A stretch of DNA of 64,000 nt. Source: Bacillus sp. EB106-08-02-XG196. Lineage in GTDB: Bacteria > Bacillota > Bacilli > Bacillales > Cytobacillaceae. The notes below the pieces were generated by a model, which searched no databases, had not been told where the DNA came from, and saw only the letters and a program-made list of their open reading frames with translations. The translations under genes were made by a program, and so were the position numbers. This document shows, one piece after another, positions 53,834-63,435 of this stretch (the stretch's first letter is position 1; every line of letters begins with the position of its first letter). The DNA is taken from the NCBI RefSeq assembly GCF_013396335.1, contig NZ_JABWSY010000002.1, positions 62,296-126,295 of the forward strand, written 5' to 3'.

Positions 53834-54274
53834 TTAATTGCATAGCATTTTGCTTGTGTGTAAATGCTTTTTTAGTCTTACTTCGGTTCCTTTACCTGGC
53901 TGTGTGAGAACCTCAACCTCATCCATGAAATTTTCCATGATAGTGAATCCCATACCAGATCTTTCTAAATCTGGTTTCGTTGTAAATAATGGCTGTCGAG
54001 CTTCCTCCACATCTACAATACCTTGTCCGACATCTTTAATCGAAATATCCACTACATTATCTTCAATGGTTACCTGGATATAAACAATTCCGTCAGGGTC
54101 ATTTTCATAACCATGTATAATAGAGTTAGTTACTGCTTCAGAAACAACAGTTTTGATTTCAGTCAGTTCATCCATTGTAGGGTCAAGCTGTGCAATAAAT
54201 GCAGCAACCGTGACACGGGCAAATGATTCATTTTGACTTAAAGCACTGAATTGAAGATTCATTGAATTCTTCAC
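53834..54274 (-). CDS. spoIIAB: Anti-sigma-F factor and kinase SpoIIAB
   Basis: 146 residues. GHKL ATPase: N-box [15 protein letters not shown]1 KDVGQGI, G2 [10 protein letters not shown]. It binds sigma-F and phosphorylates SpoIIAA. The start is GTG immediately after the spoIIAA stop (TGA GTG). The sequence [24 protein letters not shown] is nearly the same as in B. subtilis. Confidence 0.98.
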   Translation of the reverse strand: MKNSMNLQFSALSQNESFARVTVAAFIAQLDPTMDELTEIKTVVSEAVTNSIIHGYENDPDGIVYIQVTIEDNVVDISIKDVGQGIVDVEEARQPLFTTKPDLERSGMGFTIMENFMDEVEVLTQPGKGTEVRLKKHLHTSKMLCN

Positions 54275-54625
54275 TCAGGCCACCCCCAATCTTTGCAATG
54301 CAAACTCTTCAGTCGGTTCCAGCTTGATAATTTTAAACATCCCCGACATATCGAATAATCGTTGTATTGCTGGGGAAATCGCACAAACGACCATTTCACC
54401 ATGCACCTGCTTGATTTGCTTATACCGCCCTAAAATGACACCTAACCCAGAGCTGTCCATAAATGAAAGCTGTTCTAGATTCAAAACTATATGACGAATA
54501 TCATTTTTTTCAATTGCACTAGCAGCTTGTTCTCGTAATTCGTCCGCTGTATGATGATCGAGCTCGCCGCTTAATCGCAGCAATAAAACATCATGTTTTA
54601 TTTCCATTTCAATGTTAAGACTCAC
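54275..54625 (-). CDS. spoIIAA: Anti-anti-sigma factor SpoIIAA
   Basis: 116 residues. STAS domain with the phospho-Ser in [18 protein letters not shown] (near residue 58). In its dephosphorylated form it captures SpoIIAB and frees sigma-F. The start is GTG, with AAGGAGG nine bases upstream. First gene of the operon; a sigma-H promoter with 0A boxes is just upstream. Confidence 0.97.
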   Translation of the reverse strand: MSLNIEMEIKHDVLLLRLSGELDHHTADELREQAASAIEKNDIRHIVLNLEQLSFMDSSGLGVILGRYKQIKQVHGEMVVCAISPAIQRLFDMSGMFKIIKLEPTEEFALQRLGVA

Positions 54626-54658
54626 TATCCCTAGCCTCCTTCATCTGGTATAGTGAGT

Positions 54659-54739
54659 CAATTCGTTACCGTTAGAGCAATCTCCTTCTATCAAGACAAA
54701 ACTAGTTGAAATTTGCTAAAAAAAGTTAGGTTTCGACAA
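54659..54739 (-). promoter_or_regulatory. Sigma-H promoter and 0A boxes of spoIIA operon
   Basis: On the minus strand AGAAGGAGAT (54680-54689), then after 12 bases AACGAATTG (54659-54667); fits the sigma-H consensus RNAGGAWWW-N11/12-RNNGAAT. Spo0A boxes: TTGTCGAAA (54731-54739, a near-perfect TGTCGAA) and TTTTGTCTTGA (54691-54701, weaker). Position and context match known spoIIA control. Confidence 0.8.
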
Positions 54740-54748
54740 TTAGTTATA

Positions 54749-55924
54749 CTACTTTCCTGCTTTTGTGAACATACCGAATGAACGTTTATAAAGCGTCCAC
54801 CAGGTTGCTTCTTTTACGTTGTTTTTCGCAACTAACTCACTTTCAAGCACTACTTTTCCATCTTTCACAAGTTGAATACTTCCAACCTTATCTCCTTTTT
54901 GAATGGGAGCGTTAAGGTTTTTATCAAGTGTAACTTTTTGTTTAACATCCTCTGTTTTTTCACCTTTTTTAGTAAGTAAAGATAGAGGTTCACTTGTTAC
55001 GGCCTCAACTTTCTTGTCTTTCCCTTTGTTAACATGAGCGTTGCCAATTACTTCATTTCGCTTGAACATTGGGTGCGTTTGGTATTGGGCAAACGCATAA
55101 TTTAGCATCTTTGTCACTTGGGCATTTCTTTCTTTTGAAGTCGGTGCTCCAAATACAACAGCAATGACTCGCATACCATCCTTTTGTGCGGTTGCTGTCA
55201 GACAATACTTCGCTTCAGCAGTGAATCCTGTCTTTAATCCATCTACTCCTGGGTAAAAGCGAACTAATTTATTGGTATTAACAAGCCAGAATTTTTTATC
55301 CGTATTCTCACGAAGATACGCTTCATACATTCCAGTAAACTTTGTTATGTCTTCATATTTTAATAGCTCCTTGGCCATTACCGCCATATCGTGTGCGGAA
55401 CTATAATGACCGCTTCCAGGAAGACCAGTAGTATTTTTAAAAATCGAATTCTTTAAACCAAGTTCTTTTACTTTGTTATTCATCATGTCAACAAAGGCTT
55501 CTTCTGATCCAGCAATTTTCTCGGCCATAGCTACCGATGCGTCATTTCCAGAGCCAATCGCAATACCTTGGAGCATTTGCTTTACCGTCATTTCTTCTCC
55601 AGGTTCAAGGAAGATTTGCGACCCCCCCATTGAGGCAGCATATTCACTAGTTCGGACACTTTCATCCCATTTGAGTTTTCCTTGATCAATTGCTTCCATA
55701 ATTAGAAGCATGGTCATAATTTTTGTCATGCTTGCAGGCGGGAGCTCCTCATTACTATTTTTCTGATAAAGAATTTGACCCGTGTCACGCTCAATTAAAA
55801 TAGCGGATCTTACATTATCTGTTATATCGGTACTCGTTTTTTCTTCTGCTGATACAGATGGAATCCATAAACTTGTAAGTAACAAGGCTATTACTAGTAA
55901 AGAAATATATCGTTTCATTCGCAT
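54749..55924 (-). CDS. dacF: D-alanyl-D-alanine carboxypeptidase DacF
   Basis: 391 residues. Signal peptide (about 1-26), SMTK (SxxK near 66), SGND near 122, KTG in LKTGFTAEAK. A forespore penicillin-binding protein involved in cortex peptidoglycan. A sigma-F-like promoter precedes it. It is next to spoIIAA with 123 bases between, which hold the sigma-H promoter. Confidence 0.95.
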   Translation of the reverse strand: MRMKRYISLLVIALLLTSLWIPSVSAEEKTSTDITDNVRSAILIERDTGQILYQKNSNEELPPASMTKIMTMLLIMEAIDQGKLKWDESVRTSEYAASMGGSQIFLEPGEEMTVKQMLQGIAIGSGNDASVAMAEKIAGSEEAFVDMMNNKVKELGLKNSIFKNTTGLPGSGHYSSAHDMAVMAKELLKYEDITKFTGMYEAYLRENTDKKFWLVNTNKLVRFYPGVDGLKTGFTAEAKYCLTATAQKDGMRVIAVVFGAPTSKERNAQVTKMLNYAFAQYQTHPMFKRNEVIGNAHVNKGKDKKVEAVTSEPLSLLTKKGEKTEDVKQKVTLDKNLNAPIQKGDKVGSIQLVKDGKVVLESELVAKNNVKEATWWTLYKRSFGMFTKAGK

Positions 55925-55950
55925 AACCCTCCATTCTTTATATAGATTCC

Positions 55951-55978
55951 ATTTTTTCCAAATCCACCAACTTTATAC
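55951..55978 (-). promoter_or_regulatory. Probable sigma-F promoter of dacF
   Basis: On the minus strand GTATA (55974-55978), 14 bases, then GGAAAAAAT (55951-55959). The sigma-F consensus is GYATA-N15/16-GGNRANANTW; the spacing is one base short. dacF is known to be sigma-F dependent in B. subtilis. Confidence 0.55.
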
Positions 55979-56004
55979 AATATTTTCCTTACAATAAAAT
56001 AAAA

Positions 56005-56029
56005 AGGTCCAGGATTTTTTCCTGGACCT
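56005..56029 (-). terminator. Terminator after pdp
   Basis: AGGTCCAGG and CCTGGACCT form a perfect 9-bp stem with a 7-nt loop (ATTTTTT). A-rich plus strand before it. It closes the deoB-punA-pdp operon. Confidence 0.9.
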
Positions 56030-56042
56030 CTACTCATAGGCT

Positions 56043-57347
56043 CTATTCTGTTATTTCTTCATGAATTAAGATTGGCGCCTCAACTTTTTGAGAAGAAATG
56101 ATAATATTTTCATAAAGCATTGCTTTTACTTCACTTACATCTTCAAAATTACTGTAAATTGTTACTAACGATTCACCTTTTTTCACCTGATCGCCGATTT
56201 TCTTTCTTAAAACAAGACCTACAGCTAAATCAATTATGGACTCTTTTGTCGCTCTTCCTGCTCCTAATTTCATTGCAGCTGTTCCTACTTCATCCGCAAC
56301 AATTTCAGAAACATAACCATCTTCTTTCGCCTCCAGCTCGAATGTAAATTGAGCTTGCGGCATTTTTGAAGGATCATCAACAATTGATGCATCTCCACCT
56401 TGTGAGCTCAGGAAGACTTTAAACTTTTCAAGTGCAGAGCCATCTTTAATGACATGTTCAAGCATCGTGCGTGCTTCTGCTAAAGAACTTGCCTTTTCTG
56501 CTAAGTAAACCATGTGACTCCCCAGAGTTAAACAAAGCTCTGTTAAGTCCTCCGGACCTTCACCCTTTAAGGTATCAATCGCTTCCTTCACTTCAAGTGC
56601 ATTTCCAATCGCAAATCCGAGCGGCTGACTCATATCAGAAATAACTGCCATCGTTCGTCTTCCAACATTGTTTCCTATACCTACCATTGCTTTCGCCAGT
56701 TCTCTTGAGTCATCAATTGTCTTCATGAAGGCACCAGCACCCGTTTTTACATCTAGAACAATGGCATCAGCACCTGCTGCGATTTTTTTGCTCATGATTG
56801 AGCCTGCAATTAATGGAATACTATTTACGGTTGCTGTTACGTCTCTTAACGCATATAACTTTTTATCAGCAGGTGTTAAGTTACCACTTTGCCCAATTAC
56901 GGCAATTTTGTTTTTGTTAACTAAATTAATGAATTCCTCGTTCTCGATTTCAACATGAAAGCCTTTTACTGCTTCTAATTTATCAATCGTTCCGCCGGTG
57001 TGTCCTAAACCGCGCCCTGACATTTTTGCAACCGGTACATCAAGCGCTGCAACAAGCGGTCCCAGTACAAGTGTTGTTGTATCCCCTACTCCGCCAGTTG
57101 AATGCTTATCTACTTTAATTCCTTCGATTTGTGATAAATCAATTTGATCACCAGATTCAACCATTGCCATCGTTAAATCCGCTCTTTCTTTTTCTGTCAT
57201 CCCTTGAAAAAAGATTGCCATCGTTAGAGCGCTAACCTGATAATCTGGTATAGAACCATCTGTGTAACCATTGATAATATATTTTATTTCTTCTGTAGTT
57301 AGTTCAAGTCCATCTCTTTTTTTCTCAATTAAGTCAACCATTCTCAT
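56043..57347 (-). CDS. pdp: Pyrimidine-nucleoside phosphorylase
   Basis: 434 residues from ATG 57347 (GTGGTGAT upstream). Splits uridine, thymidine and deoxyuridine. Motifs: [13 protein letters not shown] (phosphate site), [37 protein letters not shown] and the C-terminal [10 protein letters not shown]. The last gene of the nucleoside-salvage operon. The frame extends 4 codons upstream through GTG GTG. Confidence 0.95.
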   Translation of the reverse strand: MRMVDLIEKKRDGLELTTEEIKYIINGYTDGSIPDYQVSALTMAIFFQGMTEKERADLTMAMVESGDQIDLSQIEGIKVDKHSTGGVGDTTTLVLGPLVAALDVPVAKMSGRGLGHTGGTIDKLEAVKGFHVEIENEEFINLVNKNKIAVIGQSGNLTPADKKLYALRDVTATVNSIPLIAGSIMSKKIAAGADAIVLDVKTGAGAFMKTIDDSRELAKAMVGIGNNVGRRTMAVISDMSQPLGFAIGNALEVKEAIDTLKGEGPEDLTELCLTLGSHMVYLAEKASSLAEARTMLEHVIKDGSALEKFKVFLSSQGGDASIVDDPSKMPQAQFTFELEAKEDGYVSEIVADEVGTAAMKLGAGRATKESIIDLAVGLVLRKKIGDQVKKGESLVTIYSNFEDVSEVKAMLYENIIISSQKVEAPILIHEEITE

Positions 57348-57369
57348 ACAAATCACCACTTTTACAAGA

Positions 57370-58191
57370 TTATTTAGCTATGCTTTTAACAATTTCTTTT
57401 ATATATAATAGAAAATTAGCTTTTACTCTTTCTGTTGTTTCAATAACTTCTTCATGTGATAAAGGCTGGTCTAGAATTCCTGCAGCCATATTCGTAATAC
57501 AAGAAATTCCAAGGACCTTCATCCCGCCATGGCGGGCAACAATCACTTCAGGTACTGTTGACATACCAACAGCGTCTCCTCCTAGTGTTCTAACCATTCT
57601 AATTTCTGCTGGAGTTTCATAGACTGGTCCCGAAAATCCGAAATATACTCCTTCTTTTATATTAATATTTAAGCGGGCAGCAATCTCTTTCGCTGCATTC
57701 CGCAATTCTTTTGTATAGGCTTCTGACATATCAGGGAATCGGGGACCAAATTTTGAATCATTTGGACCTATTAAAGGATTAGCACCTGTAAAATTAATAT
57801 GATCACTAATAATCATAAGATCTCCCGCTTCGAAGCTTTCATTAACACCACCCGCAGCATTCGTTACGATTAACATGTCCACACCTAATTCTTTCATCAC
57901 TCGTACAGGGAAGGTTACTTTGTCCATACCGTACCCTTCATAAAAATGGAAACGACCTTGCATCGCAACCACTTCTACACCCTCTAAAATTCCAAAAACA
58001 AGCTGTCCGGCATGACCTTCAACAGTTGAAATTGGAAAATCAGGTATCTCATTGTATGGTATCTTAACAGGATTCTCAATTTCATCAGCTAGAACACCAA
58101 GACCAGAGCCTAAGATAAGTCCGATTTTTGGTGTATTTGAATATTTCTCTTTTAAAAAGTCTGCTGCATTTTGAATTTTTTCGATATTCAT
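57370..58191 (-). CDS. punA: Purine-nucleoside phosphorylase
   Basis: 273 residues from ATG 58191. Trimeric PNP of purine class [46 protein letters not shown] and [18 protein letters not shown]. Splits guanosine and inosine. AAAAGGGG is seven bases ahead of this ATG; an ATG six bases earlier is too near. Called pupG in B. subtilis; located between deoB and pdp. Confidence 0.94.
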   Translation of the reverse strand: MNIEKIQNAADFLKEKYSNTPKIGLILGSGLGVLADEIENPVKIPYNEIPDFPISTVEGHAGQLVFGILEGVEVVAMQGRFHFYEGYGMDKVTFPVRVMKELGVDMLIVTNAAGGVNESFEAGDLMIISDHINFTGANPLIGPNDSKFGPRFPDMSEAYTKELRNAAKEIAARLNINIKEGVYFGFSGPVYETPAEIRMVRTLGGDAVGMSTVPEVIVARHGGMKVLGISCITNMAAGILDQPLSHEEVIETTERVKANFLLYIKEIVKSIAK

Positions 58192-58204
58192 ATTCATACC
58201 CCTT

Positions 58205-59389
58205 TTATTTTAGTTCATTTAAAAAGCTTTTTCCGAAGTTAGGCATTTTCACTTTAAAGTTATCTGCAACTGTTGCCCCAATATCAGCGAAGGTTTCGCG
58301 AATAGGAAGTTCTTTACCTTCTGCCATTTTCTTTGAATAAACAATTAATGGTACATATTCACGTGTGTGATCCGTTCCTGGTGCTATTGGATCATTTCCG
58401 TGGTCCGCTGTAATGATTAATAGATCATCATCTTTTAACTTAGCAAACACTTCTGGTAATCGGACATCATATTCTTCAAGTGCTTTTCCATAGCCTTCTG
58501 GATCGCGGCGATGTCCATAAAGTGCATCAAAATCAACTAAATTTAAGAAGCTCATACCCGTAAAATCCATATCCAGTGTTTGTACTAGCTTATCCATACC
58601 ATCCATATTAGAAATTGTTCTTAGAGACTGGGTAACTCCTTCTCCATCATAAATATCTGAGATTTTCCCGATCGCAATTACATCTAAACCTGCATCTTTC
58701 ATCTCACTCATAACCGTTCTATCAAATGGTTTTAATGCATAGTCATGACGATTAGCTGTTCTCTTAAATTTGCCTGGTTCACCCAAGAATGGACGAGCAA
58801 TAACACGGCCGACCATGTATTTTTCATCAAGGGTTAACTCGCGCGCGATTTTACATATTTTATATTGCTCCTCAATTGGAACAATTTCTTCATGTGCTGC
58901 AATTTGGAGTACAGAATCTGCAGAAGTATAGACAATCAATGCTCCCGTTTTCATATGCTCTTCCCCAAGCTCATCGAGAATTTCTGTTCCACTAGCAGGT
59001 TTATTGCCAATTATCTTTCTTCCCGTACGTTCTTCCAAATCGGAAAGAAGTTCATCTGGGAAACCATCAGGGAATACTCGGAAAGGTGTTTGGATATTCA
59101 ACCCCATAATCTCCCAGTGGCCTGTCATGGTGTCCTTTCCGTTCGAGGCCTCCATCATTTTAGTATAGTAGGCCAAGGGCTTTTCAGTTTTTTCAATCCC
59201 CTTGATTTCTCGAATATTGCTTAAACCTAATTTTCCCATGTTGGGCATAATTAGACCGTTCATTCTTTCAGCAATATGCCCAAGGGTATCTGCACCTTGA
59301 TCACCGAACTTTTCTGCATCAGGTGATTCACCAATCCCAACAGAGTCCATCACAATTAAAAATATTCGTTTATATGTATTTAATGCCAT
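58205..59389 (-). CDS. deoB: Phosphopentomutase
   Basis: 394 residues. Interconverts ribose-1- and ribose-5-phosphate. Alkaline-phosphatase-like metal motifs: [19 protein letters not shown] (start), DTMTGHWE (catalytic Thr), and ADHGNDPI with [10 protein letters not shown] near the end. The start has AGGAGGAAGACTAGA. First gene of deoB-punA-pdp (drm in B. subtilis). Two palindromes lie upstream. Confidence 0.96.
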   Translation of the reverse strand: MALNTYKRIFLIVMDSVGIGESPDAEKFGDQGADTLGHIAERMNGLIMPNMGKLGLSNIREIKGIEKTEKPLAYYTKMMEASNGKDTMTGHWEIMGLNIQTPFRVFPDGFPDELLSDLEERTGRKIIGNKPASGTEILDELGEEHMKTGALIVYTSADSVLQIAAHEEIVPIEEQYKICKIARELTLDEKYMVGRVIARPFLGEPGKFKRTANRHDYALKPFDRTVMSEMKDAGLDVIAIGKISDIYDGEGVTQSLRTISNMDGMDKLVQTLDMDFTGMSFLNLVDFDALYGHRRDPEGYGKALEEYDVRLPEVFAKLKDDDLLIITADHGNDPIAPGTDHTREYVPLIVYSKKMAEGKELPIRETFADIGATVADNFKVKMPNFGKSFLNELK

Positions 59390-59485
59390 TCTAGTCTTCC
59401 TCCTTTTTCTAAAATAACCTTGCTCATTAATAAAAATAGATTACCCTTATTAAAATAGGATTATTTACACTCTTAAAAAATTAAC

Positions 59486-59528
59486 GTCAGAAGTCTGACC
59501 TCTATATTTTACTAAACTCTAGTAAAAT
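59486..59528 (-). promoter_or_regulatory. Two palindromes upstream of deoB, candidate operators
   Basis: GTCAGAAGTCTGAC (59486-59499), a perfect 14-bp palindrome, and ATTTTACTA/TAGTAAAAT (59506-59514 and 59520-59528), a perfect 9-bp inverted repeat with a 5-bp centre. They occupy the likely deoB promoter region, about 100-140 bases before the start. GTCAGAnnTCTGAC resembles GntR-family sites; the binding protein is unknown. Confidence 0.5.
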
Positions 59529-59536
59529 TACAAGAA

Positions 59537-59563
59537 AAAGCTGCACATAAATATGGCAGCTTT
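59537..59563 (-). terminator. Terminator after xerD
   Basis: AAAGCTGC and GCAGCTTT form an 8-bp stem with an 11-nt loop; an A run (59535-59539) gives U. It isolates xerD from deoB. Confidence 0.8.
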
Positions 59564-59599
59564 CCGACATTTTTAAATTCTTATGAAACTAGAATCCTA

Positions 59600-60493
59600 T
59601 TAAGCCCTTGGGTGGAATTTACTATATACATCCTTTAACCTCGTCTTCGAGAACTGCGTGTAAATTTGCGTAGTAGAAATATCAGCATGTCCCAGCATTT
59701 CTTGGACTGCTTTTATATCTGCTCCATTTTGTAAAAGATGTGTCGCAAATGAATGACGGAGTGTATGCGGTGTTAACTCATTCTTAATGCCAGCATCATT
59801 TGCAAGTTTTTTTAAAATTTTCCAAAATCCTTGACGCGATAGCCGCTTTCCATGGTGGTTTAGGAATAATGAATCTTCCGTACGATTCTCCAGTAGAAAA
59901 TTTGGTCTTCCATACTCAAGGTACCTTTTTAATGCTACTGCTGCTGGTCCTCCTACAGGAATAATTCGCTCTTTATTGCTTTTTCCGATGACAGAGACGA
60001 AACCCATTGTTAAATTAACATGTTCTACATCAATATGAATAAGTTCACTGACACGAATACCTGTAGCATAAAGGATTTCTAGCATTGCCTTATCCCTTAA
60101 TGCAAAATGCCCTTGTCCATTAGATATATCTAAAAGTTTTTCTACTTCCTCTAAACTTAAAACTTTCGGTATTGACCTTTCTGACTTAGGAATCTCAATA
60201 AAGATTGATGGATCCTGATTCGCAGCATGTGTACGTAATAAAAATTGATGGAAAGCACGTATGGAAGCCACATGCCTAGCCAAGGTTTTCGGAGATTTCC
60301 CTTGCTCCTTTAAAAAATTTAAGAATTGAACTATATGAACCCTCTGTACATGATTTAAAGTTTCAATTGCTTCAACGTTTATTAAGTAGCGAAGATAGTT
60401 TTTCAAATCTCGTTCATATGATAGCAGCGTATTCTTTGCCACCCTCTTATCTACCAGTAAAAACTGCATAAAATTTTTCAAATATTCACCCAT
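59600..60493 (-). CDS. xerD: Site-specific tyrosine recombinase XerD
   Basis: 297 residues. Core-binding N-terminal domain and catalytic domain. Catalytic residues: Arg in [10 protein letters not shown], the [17 protein letters not shown] box (His-xx-Arg), His in [17 protein letters not shown] with the nucleophile Tyr. With XerC it resolves chromosome dimers at dif (no dif site found here). Called ripX in B. subtilis. It starts six bases from yqzK. Confidence 0.97.
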   Translation of the reverse strand: MGEYLKNFMQFLLVDKRVAKNTLLSYERDLKNYLRYLINVEAIETLNHVQRVHIVQFLNFLKEQGKSPKTLARHVASIRAFHQFLLRTHAANQDPSIFIEIPKSERSIPKVLSLEEVEKLLDISNGQGHFALRDKAMLEILYATGIRVSELIHIDVEHVNLTMGFVSVIGKSNKERIIPVGGPAAVALKRYLEYGRPNFLLENRTEDSLFLNHHGKRLSRQGFWKILKKLANDAGIKNELTPHTLRHSFATHLLQNGADIKAVQEMLGHADISTTQIYTQFSKTRLKDVYSKFHPRA

Positions 60494-60499
60494 TGAATA

Positions 60500-60727
60500 C
60501 TACTCCCCATTTAAGTAAAACAAAATCAGCCGATCCAGCCAGAAAGGATTCTCATCCTTATTTAGTGTGGAAACCTTTAATGCAGAGCCTTCTGGTGAAT
60601 CATAACGATGGTAATTTTGGTACTCCTCATTTACCCACATAATACCATAATAAAAGAGTATCGTGCACCCGGTGAATATGATAAAAACCTTTAAGGTTTG
60701 TAGTACTACTTTAATAAAAGAGAACAT
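60500..60727 (-). CDS. yqzK: DUF4227 protein YqzK
   Basis: 75 residues. One N-terminal membrane segment (about 7-30, VVLQTLKVFIIFTGCTILFY), then a soluble tail with NPFWLDRLILFYLNGE. Position and sequence match B. subtilis YqzK, between fur and xerD. No function is known. Only six bases from xerD, so the two are cotranscribed. Confidence 0.8.
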   Translation of the reverse strand: MFSFIKVVLQTLKVFIIFTGCTILFYYGIMWVNEEYQNYHRYDSPEGSALKVSTLNKDENPFWLDRLILFYLNGE

Positions 60728-60839
60728 TTACCTTCCCCCAAACAATCATCCTAGTAAAAGATATGCCAATTTGTCCACCTTTTATACCTAAAGGTAGTGT
60801 TTTGGCGAATATATTTTATGAGAATTGGGAAAGAGAAAT

Positions 60840-60872
60840 GAAAAAAGCCCCTTTTAATTAAAAAGGACCTTT
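60840..60872 (-). terminator. Terminator after fur
   Basis: AAAAAGCCCCTTTT and AAAAAGGACCTTT pair with one mismatch and one G-U on minus-strand RNA. It lies just past the fur stop. Confidence 0.65.
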
Positions 60873-60877
60873 GATTA

Positions 60878-61354
60878 TTATTCTGCTTTTTCTTCTGCTT
60901 TTTCTTCTGCTTTTCCTTTATCTAGGCACCGATAGCAAATACCATGAAATGTGAGACGGTGGTCTTTAATCTTAAAATTCCATCTGCGTTCCACCACTGC
61001 CTCCACATCTTCAAGCAGGTCTTCTTGAATTTCATCAACTGCTCCACATTCAATACAAACAAGATGATGATGAAAATGTGCTGCCCCTTCTTGGCGAAGA
61101 TCATAACGGGAAACTCCATCACCAAAGTTAATTTTATCTACAATTTTCAATTCAGTTAATAGCTCAAGTGTACGATAAACAGTTGCCAATCCAATTTCAG
61201 GCGACTTTTCTTTAACGAGGAGGTATACATCTTCTGCACTTAAATGATCCTCTTCATGCTCTAACAAAACCCGAACGGTTGCTTCACGTTGAGGTGTTAG
61301 CTTATAACTTGACGAATGCAAATGCTTTTTAATTCTCTCAATCCTAGTTTCCAT
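60878..61354 (-). CDS. fur: Ferric uptake regulator Fur
   Basis: 158 residues. Winged-helix N-terminus (KLTPQREATVRVLLEHEEDHLSAED), metal sites in the DLRQEGAAHFHHHLVCIECGAVDEI segment (HHH and CxxC), and C-terminal Cys in GICYRCLDKG. It represses iron acquisition. The C-terminus ends KAEEKAEEKAE, three copies of a 12-bp DNA repeat. A sigma-A promoter and a PerR-like box lie upstream. Confidence 0.93.
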   Translation of the reverse strand: METRIERIKKHLHSSSYKLTPQREATVRVLLEHEEDHLSAEDVYLLVKEKSPEIGLATVYRTLELLTELKIVDKINFGDGVSRYDLRQEGAAHFHHHLVCIECGAVDEIQEDLLEDVEAVVERRWNFKIKDHRLTFHGICYRCLDKGKAEEKAEEKAE

Positions 61355-61386
61355 ACCGAAGTCCCTCCCTCGCCGCTGCTATTCTC

Positions 61387-61430
61387 ATTATAACAGATGA
61401 GAAAGAGGTGTCAAAATAAAATTATTATAA
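61387..61430 (-). promoter_or_regulatory. Sigma-A promoter of fur with adjacent PerR-like box
   Basis: On the minus strand TTGACA (61409-61414), 16 bases, TATAAT (61387-61392): both consensus-perfect. Directly upstream, TTATAATAATTTTAT (61416-61430) is 13/15 to the PerR box TTATAATNATTATAA. B. subtilis fur is known to be under PerR. Confidence 0.7.
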
Positions 61431-61464
61431 ACAACAGATTATATTTATTATTAGCTGATAATTT

Positions 61465-62109
61465 TTATAAATCGAGCGACCCCATCATTGTTTTCATCAG
61501 CCATGGTGATACATAAGCCTCTACTCCTGAGGCAGCAGAAATAAGAATTACAGCAACTATGAAGGTGAGAATATAGTTTTTAAAAAATGGCAAGATTGGT
61601 TGTCCAGATGTCTTAAAGAATTGTTTTTTAATCATTCTCAATGAGAATATTACCGATAAAGCAGCCATCAAAATGAAAACGGGAATGATAATCAAATTTT
61701 GTGGGAGAATGGATACAAACGCAAGTAAAAATCCCTTCAATCCCAATTGACTAACGAGGAAACCAACAGTAAAACCTACCACTAGACCTTTAATAAATAA
61801 TAGAATGAGAATCACCGGCAGTCCAATAATCGAAATTCCCAGTATCCAAATGAGCCCAATGAACTTGCTGTTATGGAGAAAACTTTGGGCAAATAAATCA
61901 TTATTTTCTGCAACTTTCCCATTAAGAATTTGACCAAAAAATTGTGATAAGTAATAAAATAAATCTTCCTTTTGCGTAATGCTCATGCTATTCACAACAA
62001 TTGCTCCGAAGATTACACCCATTAAAAATAATATGACAATAAATAAAAAAATTGAGGAATGCTCACGGAAATAACTAGCGGCATCGTTCTGGTAAAATCG
62101 TTTCTTCAT
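61465..62109 (-). CDS. spoIIM: Stage II sporulation protein M
   Basis: 214 residues with five membrane segments. SpoIIM, with SpoIID and SpoIIP, degrades peptidoglycan during engulfment, in the mother cell. The DUF95-like pattern VVNSMSITQKEDLFYYLSQ and IWILGISIIGLPVILILLF agree. The position after fur matches B. subtilis. Confidence 0.93.
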   Translation of the reverse strand: MKKRFYQNDAASYFREHSSIFLFIVILFLMGVIFGAIVVNSMSITQKEDLFYYLSQFFGQILNGKVAENNDLFAQSFLHNSKFIGLIWILGISIIGLPVILILLFIKGLVVGFTVGFLVSQLGLKGFLLAFVSILPQNLIIIPVFILMAALSVIFSLRMIKKQFFKTSGQPILPFFKNYILTFIVAVILISAASGVEAYVSPWLMKTMMGSLDL

Positions 62110-62218
62110 ATGCAGTCCCTCCTATTTCTCCTAATCAGTTATTACATTTTATGCCTTTCTAGTATTTCTATGACGATAAATTAATAGATTTTCATTTTTA
62201 AAAGAGGGCGTAAAAATC

Positions 62219-62253
62219 AAAAACCTGGCAGATTTAGTATCTCTGCCAGGTTT
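62219..62253 (-). terminator. Terminator after the endoQ-like gene
   Basis: AAAACCTGGCAGA and TCTGCCAGGTTTT form a strong stem with a 9-nt loop, followed on the minus strand by U-rich sequence. It closes the nudF-endoQ pair. Confidence 0.9.
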
Positions 62254-62271
62254 TTTAATAGAAATATTAAA

Positions 62272-63435
62272 TTAGTCTGCAATTTTGCCGTATTTTCCTC
62301 CGCCGCCTGCCGCTAAAGTAACTTTACCTTCTCTTGCTTTCATGATTAATTCAGCAATTTTTGGTGGAACCACCTCATTTAATGCTTGTGACGGTACTTC
62401 ATGCAAAATTGCCATTTCAGAACCAAAATGATTCAGGAGTTTTTCGAGTAATTTTGGTCCTAGTCCCGGAATAAAATCTAGCGGGACTTGATGGACATAG
62501 GGAGGACGCCCTTCTGGACTCTTTTCAGCAGTCTTTAACTCCAGAATTCGGTCGGCTACACCTTTAATGATTTTTTTGTTACCGCATTGAGTACAAATTT
62601 GGTCGTCCTCACTAGCTGGATGTAAACATTCTGCACAGACAGTTTTGTGATATTTACCAAGGAGCGGATCTAATCCGTAATTCGCTAGAATATGTCGTCC
62701 GTCCTCTTTCCTTAATGCCATTCCTAATTCTTTAAATGATGGTTCCTTCATCGATATCACCTGATATTCGCGGGCAATTTTCGCTAAGGAGTGCGCGTCG
62801 GAATTAGTCACAAAAGTATAGTTGTGTAATTCTTTTATCTGATCTGCCATCATGGTATTAGAACTCAAACCAAGCTCAATCCCATCAATCAGGTCTGGGT
62901 CGAATACTTCTGTTAACGATGTATTGACACCTTTACCATATAGACTTTTAAAAGGAGTAAACACATGTGCAGGAATAAAGATTCCGCCTAATTCTTTAAC
63001 CTTTTTTTGCAAATCGAGACCTGATGCGTAAATCCGCTGCGAACTCAACTGGACATTTTTCAAGTGCCCAGACAGCCAATTAGAGAACTCCCTCATAATA
63101 GAAATTGTAGGAAAAAACACAAGAACATGTATCGGACCATTGCATTGTTCGTCATAGATTTCTAACTCGGAACCGGGGATTATCGTTAAATCACCGAATG
63201 CTAAGCCTCCATCTGGATGTTCAAATATGTCTCCACTCGAAACAAGGCTTTCCATTTCAAGGATTACTTCTGGTGAGTGGCTGTCAATAATTCCAATCAT
63301 ATTCAGACCTTTTTCATGCCTTGCATGCTTGATGATATTAGTAAACGTTAATGATTTCGCACCTGTTATTTTTACAGGCTTACCAGTCCAGGTTCTTCCA
63401 ATATGAATATGTAAATCTACATAATAGCGGTTCAT
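62272..63435 (-). CDS. yqxK: Endonuclease Q-type PHP-domain protein (YqxK)
   Basis: 387 residues. N-terminal PHP-domain metal sites: VDLHIHIGR (near 6), IIDSHSPEVI, and TNSDAHSLAKIA. A zinc-finger region (CAECLHPASEDDQICTQCG) and a C-terminal helix-hairpin-helix-like FIPGLGPKLLEKL follow. EndoQ nicks DNA 5' of deaminated bases such as uracil and hypoxanthine. It overlaps nudF by 4 bases. Confidence 0.9.
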   Translation of the reverse strand: MNRYYVDLHIHIGRTWTGKPVKITGAKSLTFTNIIKHARHEKGLNMIGIIDSHSPEVILEMESLVSSGDIFEHPDGGLAFGDLTIIPGSELEIYDEQCNGPIHVLVFFPTISIMREFSNWLSGHLKNVQLSSQRIYASGLDLQKKVKELGGIFIPAHVFTPFKSLYGKGVNTSLTEVFDPDLIDGIELGLSSNTMMADQIKELHNYTFVTNSDAHSLAKIAREYQVISMKEPSFKELGMALRKEDGRHILANYGLDPLLGKYHKTVCAECLHPASEDDQICTQCGNKKIIKGVADRILELKTAEKSPEGRPPYVHQVPLDFIPGLGPKLLEKLLNHFGSEMAILHEVPSQALNEVVPPKIAELIMKAREGKVTLAAGGGGKYGKIAD

